NCBI GenBank assembly: GCA_963737445.1 | Contig: CAVTSO010000019.1 | Coordinates: 186,001-250,000, forward strand | DNA from: JAICYJ01 sp963737445 | Lineage (GTDB): Bacteria > Actinomycetota > Thermoleophilia > Gaiellales > JAICJC01 | DNA: 64,000 nt | Reading direction: 5' to 3' | Shown here: positions 16,075 to 24,107 of the stretch, piece by piece | Position numbering within the stretch: the first letter of the stretch is position 1 | How the letters are laid out: each line of letters begins with the position of its first letter | Made by a program: the position numbers and the translations under genes | The notes under the pieces: model-generated | What the model was told of the DNA's origin: nothing | What the model saw: only the letters and a program-made list of their open reading frames with translations | Database searches by the model: none

Positions 16075-17277
16075 GTGTACTTCCCCAAGTACGAGTACGA
16101 GGCCCGATGGGCCGCGGTCTATGCCGAGCTGGGCCGCCGCGGATACGACACCGCCGTCATCTGGCAGCGCACCGGAGGCGGCTACGACCGCGCCGGAAAC
16201 GTCTGGTACCTGGCCAACTACGCCTCGCACAACATCGGGCAGGAGCAGTCAGGGTTCGGGGTCGGCCAGGCGTTCGCCGCGCTCGTGCTGCACGCAGGAA
16301 ACGAGCCGGAGCTGCACGTGCTGCGCGCCGACTACTCCGAGTTCGAGTCGATCGAGCGACGGTACCTGGCGGTCGAGCGGATCGTCTCCCATCCCGACAA
16401 CCTCGCGGCCGGGCTGGCCGCTCACCTCACGGGGCTCGGCGTCGAGGGTCCCGTCGCCTATGTTGGCGACGACTTCCTGCCGGCCGAGATGTACCGGCCG
16501 CTGACCGCCGAGTCGCCGGCGATCGAGTGGGTGCCTGAAGAGGATCTCCTGTATCGCATCCAGAGCCATGCCAGCCCGCGCGAGCAGGAGCTCTACCGCG
16601 AGATCGGCGACGTCTCATCGCGTGCCCTGACCGCGTTCATGAACGGCCTCGTCCGCGGTGACCGGCAGTGCGACGCAGCCGCCGAGGCGGGCAAGATCAT
16701 CATCGCCGCCGGCGGCGGGGTCCAGCGAATCGGATGCCACACCGGCCCGCGGGGCGACCACGCCGCATGGGACTACCCGCTGTACGGCTACTCGCGCGAG
16801 GCCGCCGCGCCCGGCGAGATCGTGCGCGCCTGGGTCGTCGGGCCGGTGCTCGAGGGCTACTGGATCGATCCCGGCCGCACGTCGGTGTGCGGCCTGCACC
16901 CGACGCCCACCCAGCGCGCGCTGATCGAGGAGGCGGTCGCCACCGTCAACCGGATCACCGCGGAGGTGCGGCCCGGCCGGACGCCGCGCGAGGTGGGTGC
17001 GATCATCGACGCCACCACCGACCGCGCCGACCTGGGCATCTACGGCCACGGCCTGTCGACGTTCTGGCTCGGCCCGCTGATCCCGGCCAAGCCGTTCCAG
17101 CCCGAGCCGGGCGACACACTGTTCGACTCCGACGAGCCGTTTCGCGAAGGCCAGATCTACACGTCCGAGACGGTCATCAATGAGCCGAGCGTCGGCACCG
17201 CCGGGTTCGAGGACGTCTTCATCGTCCGCGAAGGCGGCAACGAGCTCGTGACCACCACGCCGCAGCTGTTCTGGTAA
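16075..17277 (+). CDS. M24-family (Xaa-Pro aminopeptidase/creatinase-like) enzyme
   Basis: A 400-residue protein from the GTG at 16075 with a GGAG RBS. The N-terminal creatinase-like domain (about 1-170) precedes a pita-bread catalytic domain. Candidate metal ligands lie around GYWIDPGRTSV, YGHGLSTFWLG and SETVINEPSVG, though the canonical first Asp of the DxxGxxxDxTR pattern seems altered (VLEGYWIDPGRT has E where D/Y is usual). It may be a peptidase or a non-peptide C-N hydrolase such as creatinase. First gene of the rightward operon. Confidence 0.8.
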   Translation: MYFPKYEYEARWAAVYAELGRRGYDTAVIWQRTGGGYDRAGNVWYLANYASHNIGQEQSGFGVGQAFAALVLHAGNEPELHVLRADYSEFESIERRYLAVERIVSHPDNLAAGLAAHLTGLGVEGPVAYVGDDFLPAEMYRPLTAESPAIEWVPEEDLLYRIQSHASPREQELYREIGDVSSRALTAFMNGLVRGDRQCDAAAEAGKIIIAAGGGVQRIGCHTGPRGDHAAWDYPLYGYSREAAAPGEIVRAWVVGPVLEGYWIDPGRTSVCGLHPTPTQRALIEEAVATVNRITAEVRPGRTPREVGAIIDATTDRADLGIYGHGLSTFWLGPLIPAKPFQPEPGDTLFDSDEPFREGQIYTSETVINEPSVGTAGFEDVFIVREGGNELVTTTPQLFW

Positions 17278-17291
17278 CCCGAGGAGACCGC

Positions 17292-18110
17292 ATGCCCACT
17301 CTCACCACCGACGACACGACCACCTACTACACACAGTCCGGCCAGGGACCGGACATCGTCTGGATCTGCGGCGGGGGCGGCGTCCCCGAGCGCACGTGGA
17401 TCCAGTACCAGCTGCCGTCATTCCCCGACTTCCGCAACACCGTCTACCACAACCGCGGCGTCGGCCAGACCGAGTGCACCCAGCCGCTGCCTTGGACGAT
17501 GGCGGACTTCGCCCGGGACGCCGCAGGCCTGATCGAGCAGGTATGCGAGCCGCCGGTGATCGTGGTCGGCAAGTCGATGGGGGCGCTGACGGCGACCCAA
17601 CTCGTGCTCGACCGGACCGACCTCGTGCGACTCGCGATCCCGATGGGCACCCTGGGCAAGAGCACCGGGTGGGTGCACGACTACATGCGCGCCGAGATCG
17701 ACTACCGCAAGCAGGGTGGGTCGCTGACCGGCCTGATGGGCGTGTGCCACTACGCCGCGATGCTGCATCCGGCCGACGAGCTGGGCGACGGGGAGACGTG
17801 GGAGGTGCTGAAGGAGTCGTACTCGAACTTCGAGGGCGACAACGAGAAATCGCTGATCGGCCAATGGGACGCGTGCGACACGTTCGACGTCATCGACCGG
17901 CTTCCAGGCTGCACGGTGCCACTGCACGTGGTCGGGTTCGCAGAGGACGTGCAGGCGCCGCCCCAGTACGGCAAGCGCGTCGCCGAGCTCGCGCCGACCG
18001 GGCAGTTTCACCTGCTGGAAGGGCACGGCCACTGCTCGCTGTGGTCGCCGATGCGCGCCGCGGAGGCAAACAAGGTGATTCGCGAGATCATCGACACGCT
18101 GCCGGGCTGA
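17292..18110 (+). CDS. Alpha/beta hydrolase
   Basis: A 272-residue hydrolase, GAGGAG RBS, 14 bp after the M24 gene. The nucleophile motif is GKSMGA and the C-terminal histidine is in EGHGHCSLW; the acid lies in the GFAEDVQAP region. The N-terminal ICGGGGVPERTW carries the oxyanion turn. It is followed after 4 bp by the permease genes, so it is cotranscribed with the transporter and probably acts on the imported compound or its first product. Confidence 0.82.
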   Translation: MPTLTTDDTTTYYTQSGQGPDIVWICGGGGVPERTWIQYQLPSFPDFRNTVYHNRGVGQTECTQPLPWTMADFARDAAGLIEQVCEPPVIVVGKSMGALTATQLVLDRTDLVRLAIPMGTLGKSTGWVHDYMRAEIDYRKQGGSLTGLMGVCHYAAMLHPADELGDGETWEVLKESYSNFEGDNEKSLIGQWDACDTFDVIDRLPGCTVPLHVVGFAEDVQAPPQYGKRVAELAPTGQFHLLEGHGHCSLWSPMRAAEANKVIREIIDTLPG

Positions 18111-18114
18111 CCCG

Positions 18115-19071
18115 GTGGGCCGCTACCTGCTCAAGCGGCTCTTCGCCGCGTTCCTGACGATACTGGTGGTGATGACGGCGCTGGCGCTGCTCAGCGCCAT
18201 CACACCCGGCGAGCCGGCCCGGGCGATGCTCGGCCCGCGCGCGACGCCCCAGCTGATCCAGCAGGTGCGGATCGCGATGCACCTCAACGATTCGGTGCCC
18301 GAGCAGGTATGGTTGTTCGTGCGCGACGCCGCCCAGGGCAATCTCGGCACCGACTACATCAACGGCATCCCGGTCTGGGATCTCGTCCGCGATGCGCTGA
18401 TCAGCACCGTCGTGCTGGCCCTGGTGAGCCTGGCTCTGGCGATCGCGCTCGGCGTCCCGCTGGGCGTGCTCGCGGCCGCCCGGCCGGGGAGCATGCTCGA
18501 CCGCGTGCTGGGGTTCTTCTCCGTGTCGTTGGTGTCGGTCCCGCCCTTCGTCGTCGCCCTGCTGCTGGTGCTGCTGTTCTCGGTGCGGCTGGGCTGGCTG
18601 CCCGCAAGCGGAGACGGCAGTGGCGGCCACCCCCTCGGGTACGCCGAGCACCTGCTGATGCCGGCCGTCGCTCTGGCCGCCGGCTGGGTCGGCTACCTGG
18701 CCCGGCTGGTGCGGGCCAGCATGCTCGAGGAGCTGGCATCGCCGTACGTCCGCACGGCGCGCGCCTTTGGCCTGCGCGACCGGCTGATCCTCTACCGCTA
18801 CTGCCTCCGCAATGCTCTGATACCCGTGGTCGCGGTGCTGGGCATCGGCCTGGGGACGCTGTTCGGCGGCGCGGTGATCGTCGAGTTCATCTTCAACCGC
18901 CCGGGGCTCGGCCGGCTGATGCTGGACGCGATCGACCAGCGCGACTACATCGTTGTGCGAGGCGCGGCGCTCGTGATCGCCCTGCTCTTCATCATCTCGA
19001 ACCTGCTCGCCGATCTCGCCTACCGATTCCTGGATCCCCGCATCGACCTCACCGGGCGCGGCTCGAGGTGA
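18115..19071 (+). CDS. ABC peptide transporter permease, DppB/OppB type
   Basis: A 318-residue membrane protein from a GTG. It has the OppB topology: N-terminal helix (YLLKRLFAAFLTILVV), a periplasmic loop and five further helices. The EAA-like ATPase-contact loop reads SPYVRTARAFGLRDRLILYR. It forms the channel with the next gene and overlaps it by 4 bp (GTGA). The substrate should be the ligand of the lipoprotein at 14344. Confidence 0.92.
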   Translation: MGRYLLKRLFAAFLTILVVMTALALLSAITPGEPARAMLGPRATPQLIQQVRIAMHLNDSVPEQVWLFVRDAAQGNLGTDYINGIPVWDLVRDALISTVVLALVSLALAIALGVPLGVLAAARPGSMLDRVLGFFSVSLVSVPPFVVALLLVLLFSVRLGWLPASGDGSGGHPLGYAEHLLMPAVALAAGWVGYLARLVRASMLEELASPYVRTARAFGLRDRLILYRYCLRNALIPVVAVLGIGLGTLFGGAVIVEFIFNRPGLGRLMLDAIDQRDYIVVRGAALVIALLFIISNLLADLAYRFLDPRIDLTGRGSR

Positions 19072-19988
19072 GCGTCGCGGTCACCGACGTCCCGGCCCCG
19101 GTCGCTCCGGCGCAGCGCGGCCAGCGCATGCGCGAGGTCGCCCGACGGCCGGCCGGGATGTTCGGCATCGTGGTCGTGGCCCTGGTCATTCTCTGCGTGC
19201 TGTTCGCACCGCTGATCTCGCCGTACTCGCCCAACGCGCAGGACATCGCGCAGAGGTTCGCCGGTCCGTCGGGCAGCCACCTGCTGGGCACCGACGACCT
19301 GGGCCGCGACCTGTTCTCGCGGCTCATCTACGGCTGCCGCGTGGCGTTCTCGATCGCGCTGCCCGCCGTGGGGATCGCGCTCATCCTGGGACTGGTGCTC
19401 GGCCTGATCGCCGGCTGGTTCGGCCGCACGATCGACTCGGCCCTGATCATCGCCACCGACGCGTTGCTCGCCTTTCCCGCCGTGGTGCTGGCGCTGGCGG
19501 TGATCGCCCTCTACGGACCGTCCACCCGCAACACGATCATCCTGGTCGGGCTCGCGTTCGTCCCGAACTACTTCCGAGTCACCCGCGCTCTGGTGCTGGC
19601 GGCCCGCAGCGACGTCTATGTCGATGCCGAGCGGGCGCTCGGAGCGCGGGCGTCGCGGATCCTCACCGTGCACGTCCTGCCCAACGTGCTGCCGCCGCTG
19701 TTCATTCTTGTTGCGATGGACATCCCGGGAGCGATCGCCGTGGCGGCGGGGCTGTCGTTCCTCGGGCTCGGCGTGCAGCCACCGACGGCCGACTGGGGAG
19801 TGATGCTGAACGAGGGCTTCCTGAACGTGTACGACTCGGCCTGGCCGCTGATCGCGCCGTGCGTCGCGCTCGTGCTGGTGACGGTCGGCTTCACCTTTCT
19901 CGGCGAGACGTTGCGCGATGTGTTCGATCCGCGGGTGTCCCGCACGCAGTTCCCGCTCGGCGGCGGCCGGCGCCGGAGGAAGCGGTGA
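19068..19988 (+). CDS. ABC peptide transporter permease, DppC/OppC type
   Basis: A 306-residue permease starting at the GTG at 19068; an open frame extends further upstream but only over dppB. It has the OppC N-terminal helix, the LGTDDLGRDLFSRLIYG segment and the cytoplasmic contact loop VDAERALGARASRILTVHVL. It pairs with the DppB-type protein and overlaps the next gene (GTGA). Confidence 0.92.
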   Translation: MSVAVTDVPAPVAPAQRGQRMREVARRPAGMFGIVVVALVILCVLFAPLISPYSPNAQDIAQRFAGPSGSHLLGTDDLGRDLFSRLIYGCRVAFSIALPAVGIALILGLVLGLIAGWFGRTIDSALIIATDALLAFPAVVLALAVIALYGPSTRNTIILVGLAFVPNYFRVTRALVLAARSDVYVDAERALGARASRILTVHVLPNVLPPLFILVAMDIPGAIAVAAGLSFLGLGVQPPTADWGVMLNEGFLNVYDSAWPLIAPCVALVLVTVGFTFLGETLRDVFDPRVSRTQFPLGGGRRRRKR

Positions 19989-20995
19989 GCGGCGCCCCGG
20001 TGCTGGAGGCGCGCGGGGTCGACGTCGTCTACCACGCCCAGTCGCTCGAGCTGCACGCCCTGCGCGACGTGACAGTGACGGTGGCGCCGGGCGAGATCGT
20101 GGGCGTGATCGGCGAGTCGGGCTGCGGCAAGTCGACGCTCGCCAACCTGACGCTGGGCCTGCTGCCGGCCAACGGCGAGGTCCGAGCCGGCAGCGTGGCG
20201 CTCGAAGGCACCGACCTGGTTGGGCTCGACGAAGAGGCGCTGCGACAGCTGCGCGGCCGGCGGGTGGCGCTGATCCCGCAGGATCCGCTGCAGAGCCTGA
20301 ACCCGACCCTCACCATCGGCCGGCAGATGGCCGACGCCGTACTCGCACACGCGGATCGCCGGTGGCGCGACGGCGGCGAGCTCCGGGGCCGGATGGCGGA
20401 GATGCTCGAGCGGGTCGGGATCCCCGACGCGGCCGATCAGCTCTCCCGCTACCCGCACGAGTTCTCGGGTGGGATGCGCCAGCGGATCCTGATCGCGACC
20501 GCGCTCCTGCTCGGTCCGCCGCTGCTGGTTGCCGACGAGCCGACCTCCGCCCTCGACGTCACGCTCGAGGCCCAGATCGTCGAGCTCCTGCTCGAGCTTC
20601 GCGAGGAGCGCGGCACGGCGATCATGTTCGTGACGCACAACGTCGGTGTTGTTGCCCAGCTGGTCGACCGAGTAGTGGTGATGTACGCCGGCCGCGTGGT
20701 CGAGTCGGCCGATGTGAACTCGTTCTTCGCCGACCCGCGGCATCCCTACTCTCGGGCGCTGCTCGACGCGGTGCCGTCGCACCGCCGCCGCGAGCGGCGG
20801 CTGGCGACAATTCCCGGCCGCGTCCCCAGCCTTGCGCAACTCCCGGTCGGCTGCGCGTTCGCCGACCGCTGCCCGCTGGCGGCGCCGGTCTGCAGCACCG
20901 TCGACCCGGACCCGGTCACCGATGGCCGGTCGGTAGTGCGCTGCCATGCCCGTGATCCCAGGAGCGGATGGCAGCAGGCGCCGGGGGCGGCATGA
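19985..20995 (+). CDS. ABC peptide transporter ATPase, DppD/OppD type
   Basis: A 336-residue ATPase: Walker A GESGCGKST, signature FSGGMRQRILIA, Walker B LLVADEPTSALD and the H-loop THN. The C-terminal oligopeptide-transporter extension with cysteines (CAFADRCPLAAPVC) is present, a site for an Fe-S cluster in some homologues. It starts with GTG over the previous stop and ends overlapping the next ATPase (ATGA). Confidence 0.93.
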   Translation: MSGAPVLEARGVDVVYHAQSLELHALRDVTVTVAPGEIVGVIGESGCGKSTLANLTLGLLPANGEVRAGSVALEGTDLVGLDEEALRQLRGRRVALIPQDPLQSLNPTLTIGRQMADAVLAHADRRWRDGGELRGRMAEMLERVGIPDAADQLSRYPHEFSGGMRQRILIATALLLGPPLLVADEPTSALDVTLEAQIVELLLELREERGTAIMFVTHNVGVVAQLVDRVVVMYAGRVVESADVNSFFADPRHPYSRALLDAVPSHRRRERRLATIPGRVPSLAQLPVGCAFADRCPLAAPVCSTVDPDPVTDGRSVVRCHARDPRSGWQQAPGAA

Positions 20996-22011
20996 GCTCC
21001 GACGCCGTGATCGACGCGCGCGACGTGCGGGTGGAGTTCGGCAAGGGCCGCGGGACGTTGACGGCAGTCAACGGCGTCTCGCTCGTCGTCGGCCGCGCCG
21101 AAATCCTCGGCCTGGTCGGCGAGTCGGGGTCGGGTAAGACGACGCTTGCCCGCGCGATCGCCGGGCTGCAGCCGATCGCCCGAGGCCAGGTGCTCGTCGA
21201 GGACAACCAGATCGCCGGGCTTCGCGCCGGCGCTCTGCGCCGGCTCCGGCGCCGGGTGCAGGTGGTGTTCCAGGATCCGCACGCGAGCCTGAGCCCACGT
21301 CTCCGAGTCGGCTACCTGGTGTGCGAGCCGTACGCCATCCACGGCATCCCCAAGGGCGAGCGCCGGAGCCCTGAGGAGCTGCTGGCCGCAGTCGGCCTTG
21401 CTCCTGAGATTTCAGGCAAGTATCCACACGAGCTGTCCGGCGGCCAGGCGAGGCGGGTAAGCATCGCCCGTGCGCTCGCAATCGAGCCAGCGGTTCTTAT
21501 CGCCGACGAGCCGACCGCAGGGCTCGACGTGTCGACAGCCGCGGGCGTACTCAACCTGCTGTCCGACCTGCGGGACAGCCGTGGTCTGACCATGCTCTTG
21601 ATTACCCACGACCTGAACGTCGTCGGGGCGGTCGCAGACCGTATCGGCGTGATGTACATGGGCGAGCTCGTCGAGCTGTCCGAGGCCGACTCGCTGTTCG
21701 AGGCTCCGCGGCACCCCTATTCGCGCGCCCTGCTCGCGGCCATCCCGGTTCCCGATCCCAAAGAGCGGACCGCCGGCGTACCGCTCGAGGGCGAGATTCC
21801 GAGCCCGCGCAACCCGCCCGCCGGCTGCCGGTTCCACACGCGCTGCCCGCTGGTGCACGACACCCTATGTGCAACCGAGAAACCGGCGCTCTCCCAAACC
21901 GATCAAGGCCTCGCGGCGTGCCACTGGTGGCGTGAGACTGCAGCGAGCGCCTCACAGATCACCGAAGCACCGCCCCTGGGAACACGCGACGCGGGAGCGC
22001 CTAGACAATGA
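20992..22011 (+). CDS. ABC peptide transporter ATPase, DppF/OppF type
   Basis: A 339-residue ATPase starting at the ATG at 20992. Walker A GESGSGKTT, signature LSGGQARRVSIARA, Walker B VLIADEPTAGLD, and the C-terminal CRFHTRCPLVHDTLC extension. Last gene of the rightward operon; the next feature, ssrA, lies 153 bp away on the other strand. No clear terminator is visible after it. Confidence 0.93.
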   Translation: MSSDAVIDARDVRVEFGKGRGTLTAVNGVSLVVGRAEILGLVGESGSGKTTLARAIAGLQPIARGQVLVEDNQIAGLRAGALRRLRRRVQVVFQDPHASLSPRLRVGYLVCEPYAIHGIPKGERRSPEELLAAVGLAPEISGKYPHELSGGQARRVSIARALAIEPAVLIADEPTAGLDVSTAAGVLNLLSDLRDSRGLTMLLITHDLNVVGAVADRIGVMYMGELVELSEADSLFEAPRHPYSRALLAAIPVPDPKERTAGVPLEGEIPSPRNPPAGCRFHTRCPLVHDTLCATEKPALSQTDQGLAACHWWRETAASASQITEAPPLGTRDAGAPRQ

Positions 22012-22162
22012 GCAGCTCGTCGGTGAGCCCCGATATTCACCTCGGTCTGATGTTATGGTTGACCCGCCGAACCTCGGGACGACCTCACGAGAGCATCGAA
22101 CCGGACTCGATTCCTCGCGCGGCGTGACATTCCGCACAAACTGGATTTAGCTTGAATAAAGG

Positions 22163-22191
22163 GATGGAGGCGGCGGGAATCGAACCCGCGT
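22163..22191 (-). repeat. Intact ssrA 3' end, partner of the 11044-11072 repeat
   Basis: This is the T-arm and 3' acceptor strand of the functional tmRNA, duplicated at 11044-11072 with two mismatches. Chromosomal integrases commonly recombine in this part of ssrA and regenerate the gene, which fits an intact copy here and a partial copy at the other end. Confidence 0.7.
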
Positions 22192-22519
22192 CCACGACCG
22201 CACGAAGAGAGCGTCTACAAGCGTAGTCCGGGATTGAATTTCGCCCGGTGGCTGCCCCCGGACGGGCCACCACACGAACTAGCCCCTCTTTGAAGTCCCG
22301 ATCGGCGGCGTAGGCGCTCCCCCTCACGGCGAGCCCGCTAGCTGACACCGGGAATCCCTCCCGCGGGCTGGAGGGGCCGATGCGCTACCTAATTAATTAG
22401 GCAGCGAGTGCGAGATCAGATTCCGCACTTGCGGTTTTCCAGGGATTTTACGAGGCCACCTGGAACCTCGGCTTGCAACCCTCCTCGAAAATCGACCGTG
22501 TCGAAACCAGATCGCCCCC
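22165..22519 (-). ncRNA. ssrA: Transfer-messenger RNA (tmRNA)
   Basis: 355 nt, 5' end at 22519. The 5' GGGGGCG pairs with the 3' CGCCUCC of the acceptor stem, giving a G3-U70 wobble, the alanine identity element, and the discriminator is A; CCA is not encoded. CTGGTTTCGACACGG near the 5' end is the universal tmRNA signature, and the T-arm GGTTCGATTCCC is near the 3' end. The open frame from GCA at 22432 to TAA at 22397 gives the tag AASAESDLALAA (first Ala from charged tmRNA), ending in the LAA protease signal. It rescues stalled ribosomes with SmpB, encoded 3 kb away. Confidence 0.95.
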
Positions 22520-22535
22520 TTGGAGGTACCTTCAC

Positions 22536-22541
22536 ATTCTA
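22536..22541 (-). promoter_or_regulatory. Candidate -10 box TAGAAT of ssrA
   Basis: TAGAAT lies 16 nt before the mature 5' end of tmRNA, allowing a short precursor leader to be trimmed. No good -35 hexamer is seen at 16-18 bp. Confidence 0.4.
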
Positions 22542-22548
22542 GCCGGGG

Positions 22549-23451
22549 TCAGCCGAATTCTCGCTCCTGCCGCTCCAGCCAGCCGCCGACGACCGCCAGG
22601 AACCGCTCCGGCTCCTCCACGTGCGGGACGTGCGAGCTGTTCTCGAGCATCTTCCACTCCGAGCCCTTGATGCCCTGGTGAATGGTGCGCGACACAAGCG
22701 GCGTCGACTCGTCATACCGGCCCGACACGATCAGCGTCGGCTCGTCGATCTCATCCAGCCGCGTGGTCACGTCCCACTCGCGCAGCGAGCCCGTGCAGAA
22801 GAACTCGCTCGGCCCCCACATCGTCAGGTAGACCTCGTTCGGCAGCTGGTCGAACGATCGCGCCACGTAGTCCGGGTAGGGCCGTACCCGGCAGACGTGC
22901 TCGTCGGAGTAGACGTCGCAGGCAGCCTGGTACTCGTCGCTCGCGGTGGTTCCGGCCCGCTCGTGCGCCAGCAGCGTCTCCTGCACTCCCTCGGGCAGCA
23001 GCGTCCGCAGCCGGTCAGCCTCGGCGATCCATAGCGGCACGCTCGACAGCGAGTCGCAGATGATCAGGCTGGCAACGCCATCGGGGCGGGTCAGCATGTA
23101 CTCGAAGGCCAGCATGCCGCCCCACGACTGCCCCAGCAGGTGGATGCGGTCGAGGCCGAGCGCGTCGCGCACCGCCGCCACCTCGTCCAGGAACAGCTGC
23201 ACCGTCCACTTGTCGGGATCGCTCGGGTGCGGCGAGTTCCCGCAGCCCAGCTGGTCGTAGAAGATCACGCGGCGGCCGCCCCGCGCCAGCTCCGCCATCG
23301 GCTCCATGTAGTCGTGCGTGCCACCCGGCCCGCCATGCAGGAGCAGCAGCGGCAGAGCGCCCGGGCGCTCACCCTCGCCGACGATCCGGTACCAGGTCTC
23401 GGCTCCGCCGAAGGGGATCCGGCCTTCCGAGACGGGCAGCGTTTCAGTCAT
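22549..23451 (-). CDS. Proline iminopeptidase-family alpha/beta hydrolase
   Basis: A 300-residue protein from the ATG at 23451 (AGGTG six bases upstream); a GTG nine bases earlier is an alternative. Motifs are LLLHGGPGGTHDY (oxyanion hole of the prolyl-aminopeptidase group), GQSWGGML (nucleophile), GRYDEST (acid) and SSHVPHVEEP (histidine). Such enzymes release N-terminal proline or hydrolyse related amides. It stands alone upstream of ssrA and outside the ssrA-bounded interval, so its link to the peptide transporter is positional only. Confidence 0.85.
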   Translation of the reverse strand: MTETLPVSEGRIPFGGAETWYRIVGEGERPGALPLLLLHGGPGGTHDYMEPMAELARGGRRVIFYDQLGCGNSPHPSDPDKWTVQLFLDEVAAVRDALGLDRIHLLGQSWGGMLAFEYMLTRPDGVASLIICDSLSSVPLWIAEADRLRTLLPEGVQETLLAHERAGTTASDEYQAACDVYSDEHVCRVRPYPDYVARSFDQLPNEVYLTMWGPSEFFCTGSLREWDVTTRLDEIDEPTLIVSGRYDESTPLVSRTIHQGIKGSEWKMLENSSHVPHVEEPERFLAVVGGWLERQEREFG

Positions 23452-23522
23452 CGGCAACACCTGTCACATACGGGGTGGTCGCAGGTGCGGCCTAAGCGGC
23501 TGGCCACATCGGCAACCGCTGG

Positions 23523-23528
23523 TAGGGT
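23523..23528 (+). promoter_or_regulatory. -10 box TAGGGT of the RDD gene (leaderless)
   Basis: TAGGGT ends 6 nt before the GTG at 23535 and no RBS lies between, so transcription probably begins at the start codon. Confidence 0.45.
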
Positions 23529-23534
23529 CGCGCC

Positions 23535-24107
23535 GTGCCCTACTGCCAGCACTGCGGGAGCCCCCACCTCGACGATGCCACGTTCTGCCCGCAGTGCGGC
23601 TCGTGGGTGGCCAGCGTCGGCAGCCTGCCGGCTGCTCCCGCCGCCGCCCGCTACGCCGGCTTTTGGCCGCGCCTGGGCGGCTGGCTGATCGACCAGCTGA
23701 TCATCGCCATTCCGTTCAACATCGTCACCGACCTGCTCGTCTCCTACAACCAGCCGACCGTGACCACCACCACCGATGCCGGCAACAACGTCCACATTCA
23801 CTGGCACGGCGATTGGCGCACGCTCGGCCTGCTGCTGCTGGCCTCGACGGTGACGACCTGGCTCTACTCGTCCATCCTGCAGAGCTCGTCGCGCCAGGCC
23901 ACGGTCGGCCAGCGGGCGCTGGGGCTGGTCATCACCGATCTGACCGGGAACCGCATCAGCTTCGCCCGCGCCAGCGGCCGCTACCTGGCCACGTTCCTGA
24001 CCAGCATCACCTTCGGCATCGGCTACCTGATGGTGATCTGGACGAAGCGCAAGCAGACGCTGCAGGACAAGATCGCCGGCACCGTGGTGATCTCCAAGCG
24101 TCACTGA
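23535..24107 (+). CDS. Zinc-ribbon RDD-domain membrane protein
   Basis: A 190-residue protein: an N-terminal double-CxxC zinc ribbon (CQHCG and CPQCG, residues 4-22), then an RDD domain with hydrophobic helices (LIDQLIIAIPFNIVTDLLV, LGLLLLASTVTTWLYSSIL) and the signature TVGQRALGLVITD. RDD proteins are membrane proteins of mostly unknown transport role. It overlaps the convergent proline-racemase-like gene by 7 bp. Confidence 0.82.
   Translation: MPYCQHCGSPHLDDATFCPQCGSWVASVGSLPAAPAAARYAGFWPRLGGWLIDQLIIAIPFNIVTDLLVSYNQPTVTTTTDAGNNVHIHWHGDWRTLGLLLLASTVTTWLYSSILQSSSRQATVGQRALGLVITDLTGNRISFARASGRYLATFLTSITFGIGYLMVIWTKRKQTLQDKIAGTVVISKRH

Noticed and set aside
14344..16230. Longer binding protein starting at 16230
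   Set aside because: The extra 81 residues precede the Tat signal and cross the divergent promoter and the M24 start, so the ATG at 15987 is right.
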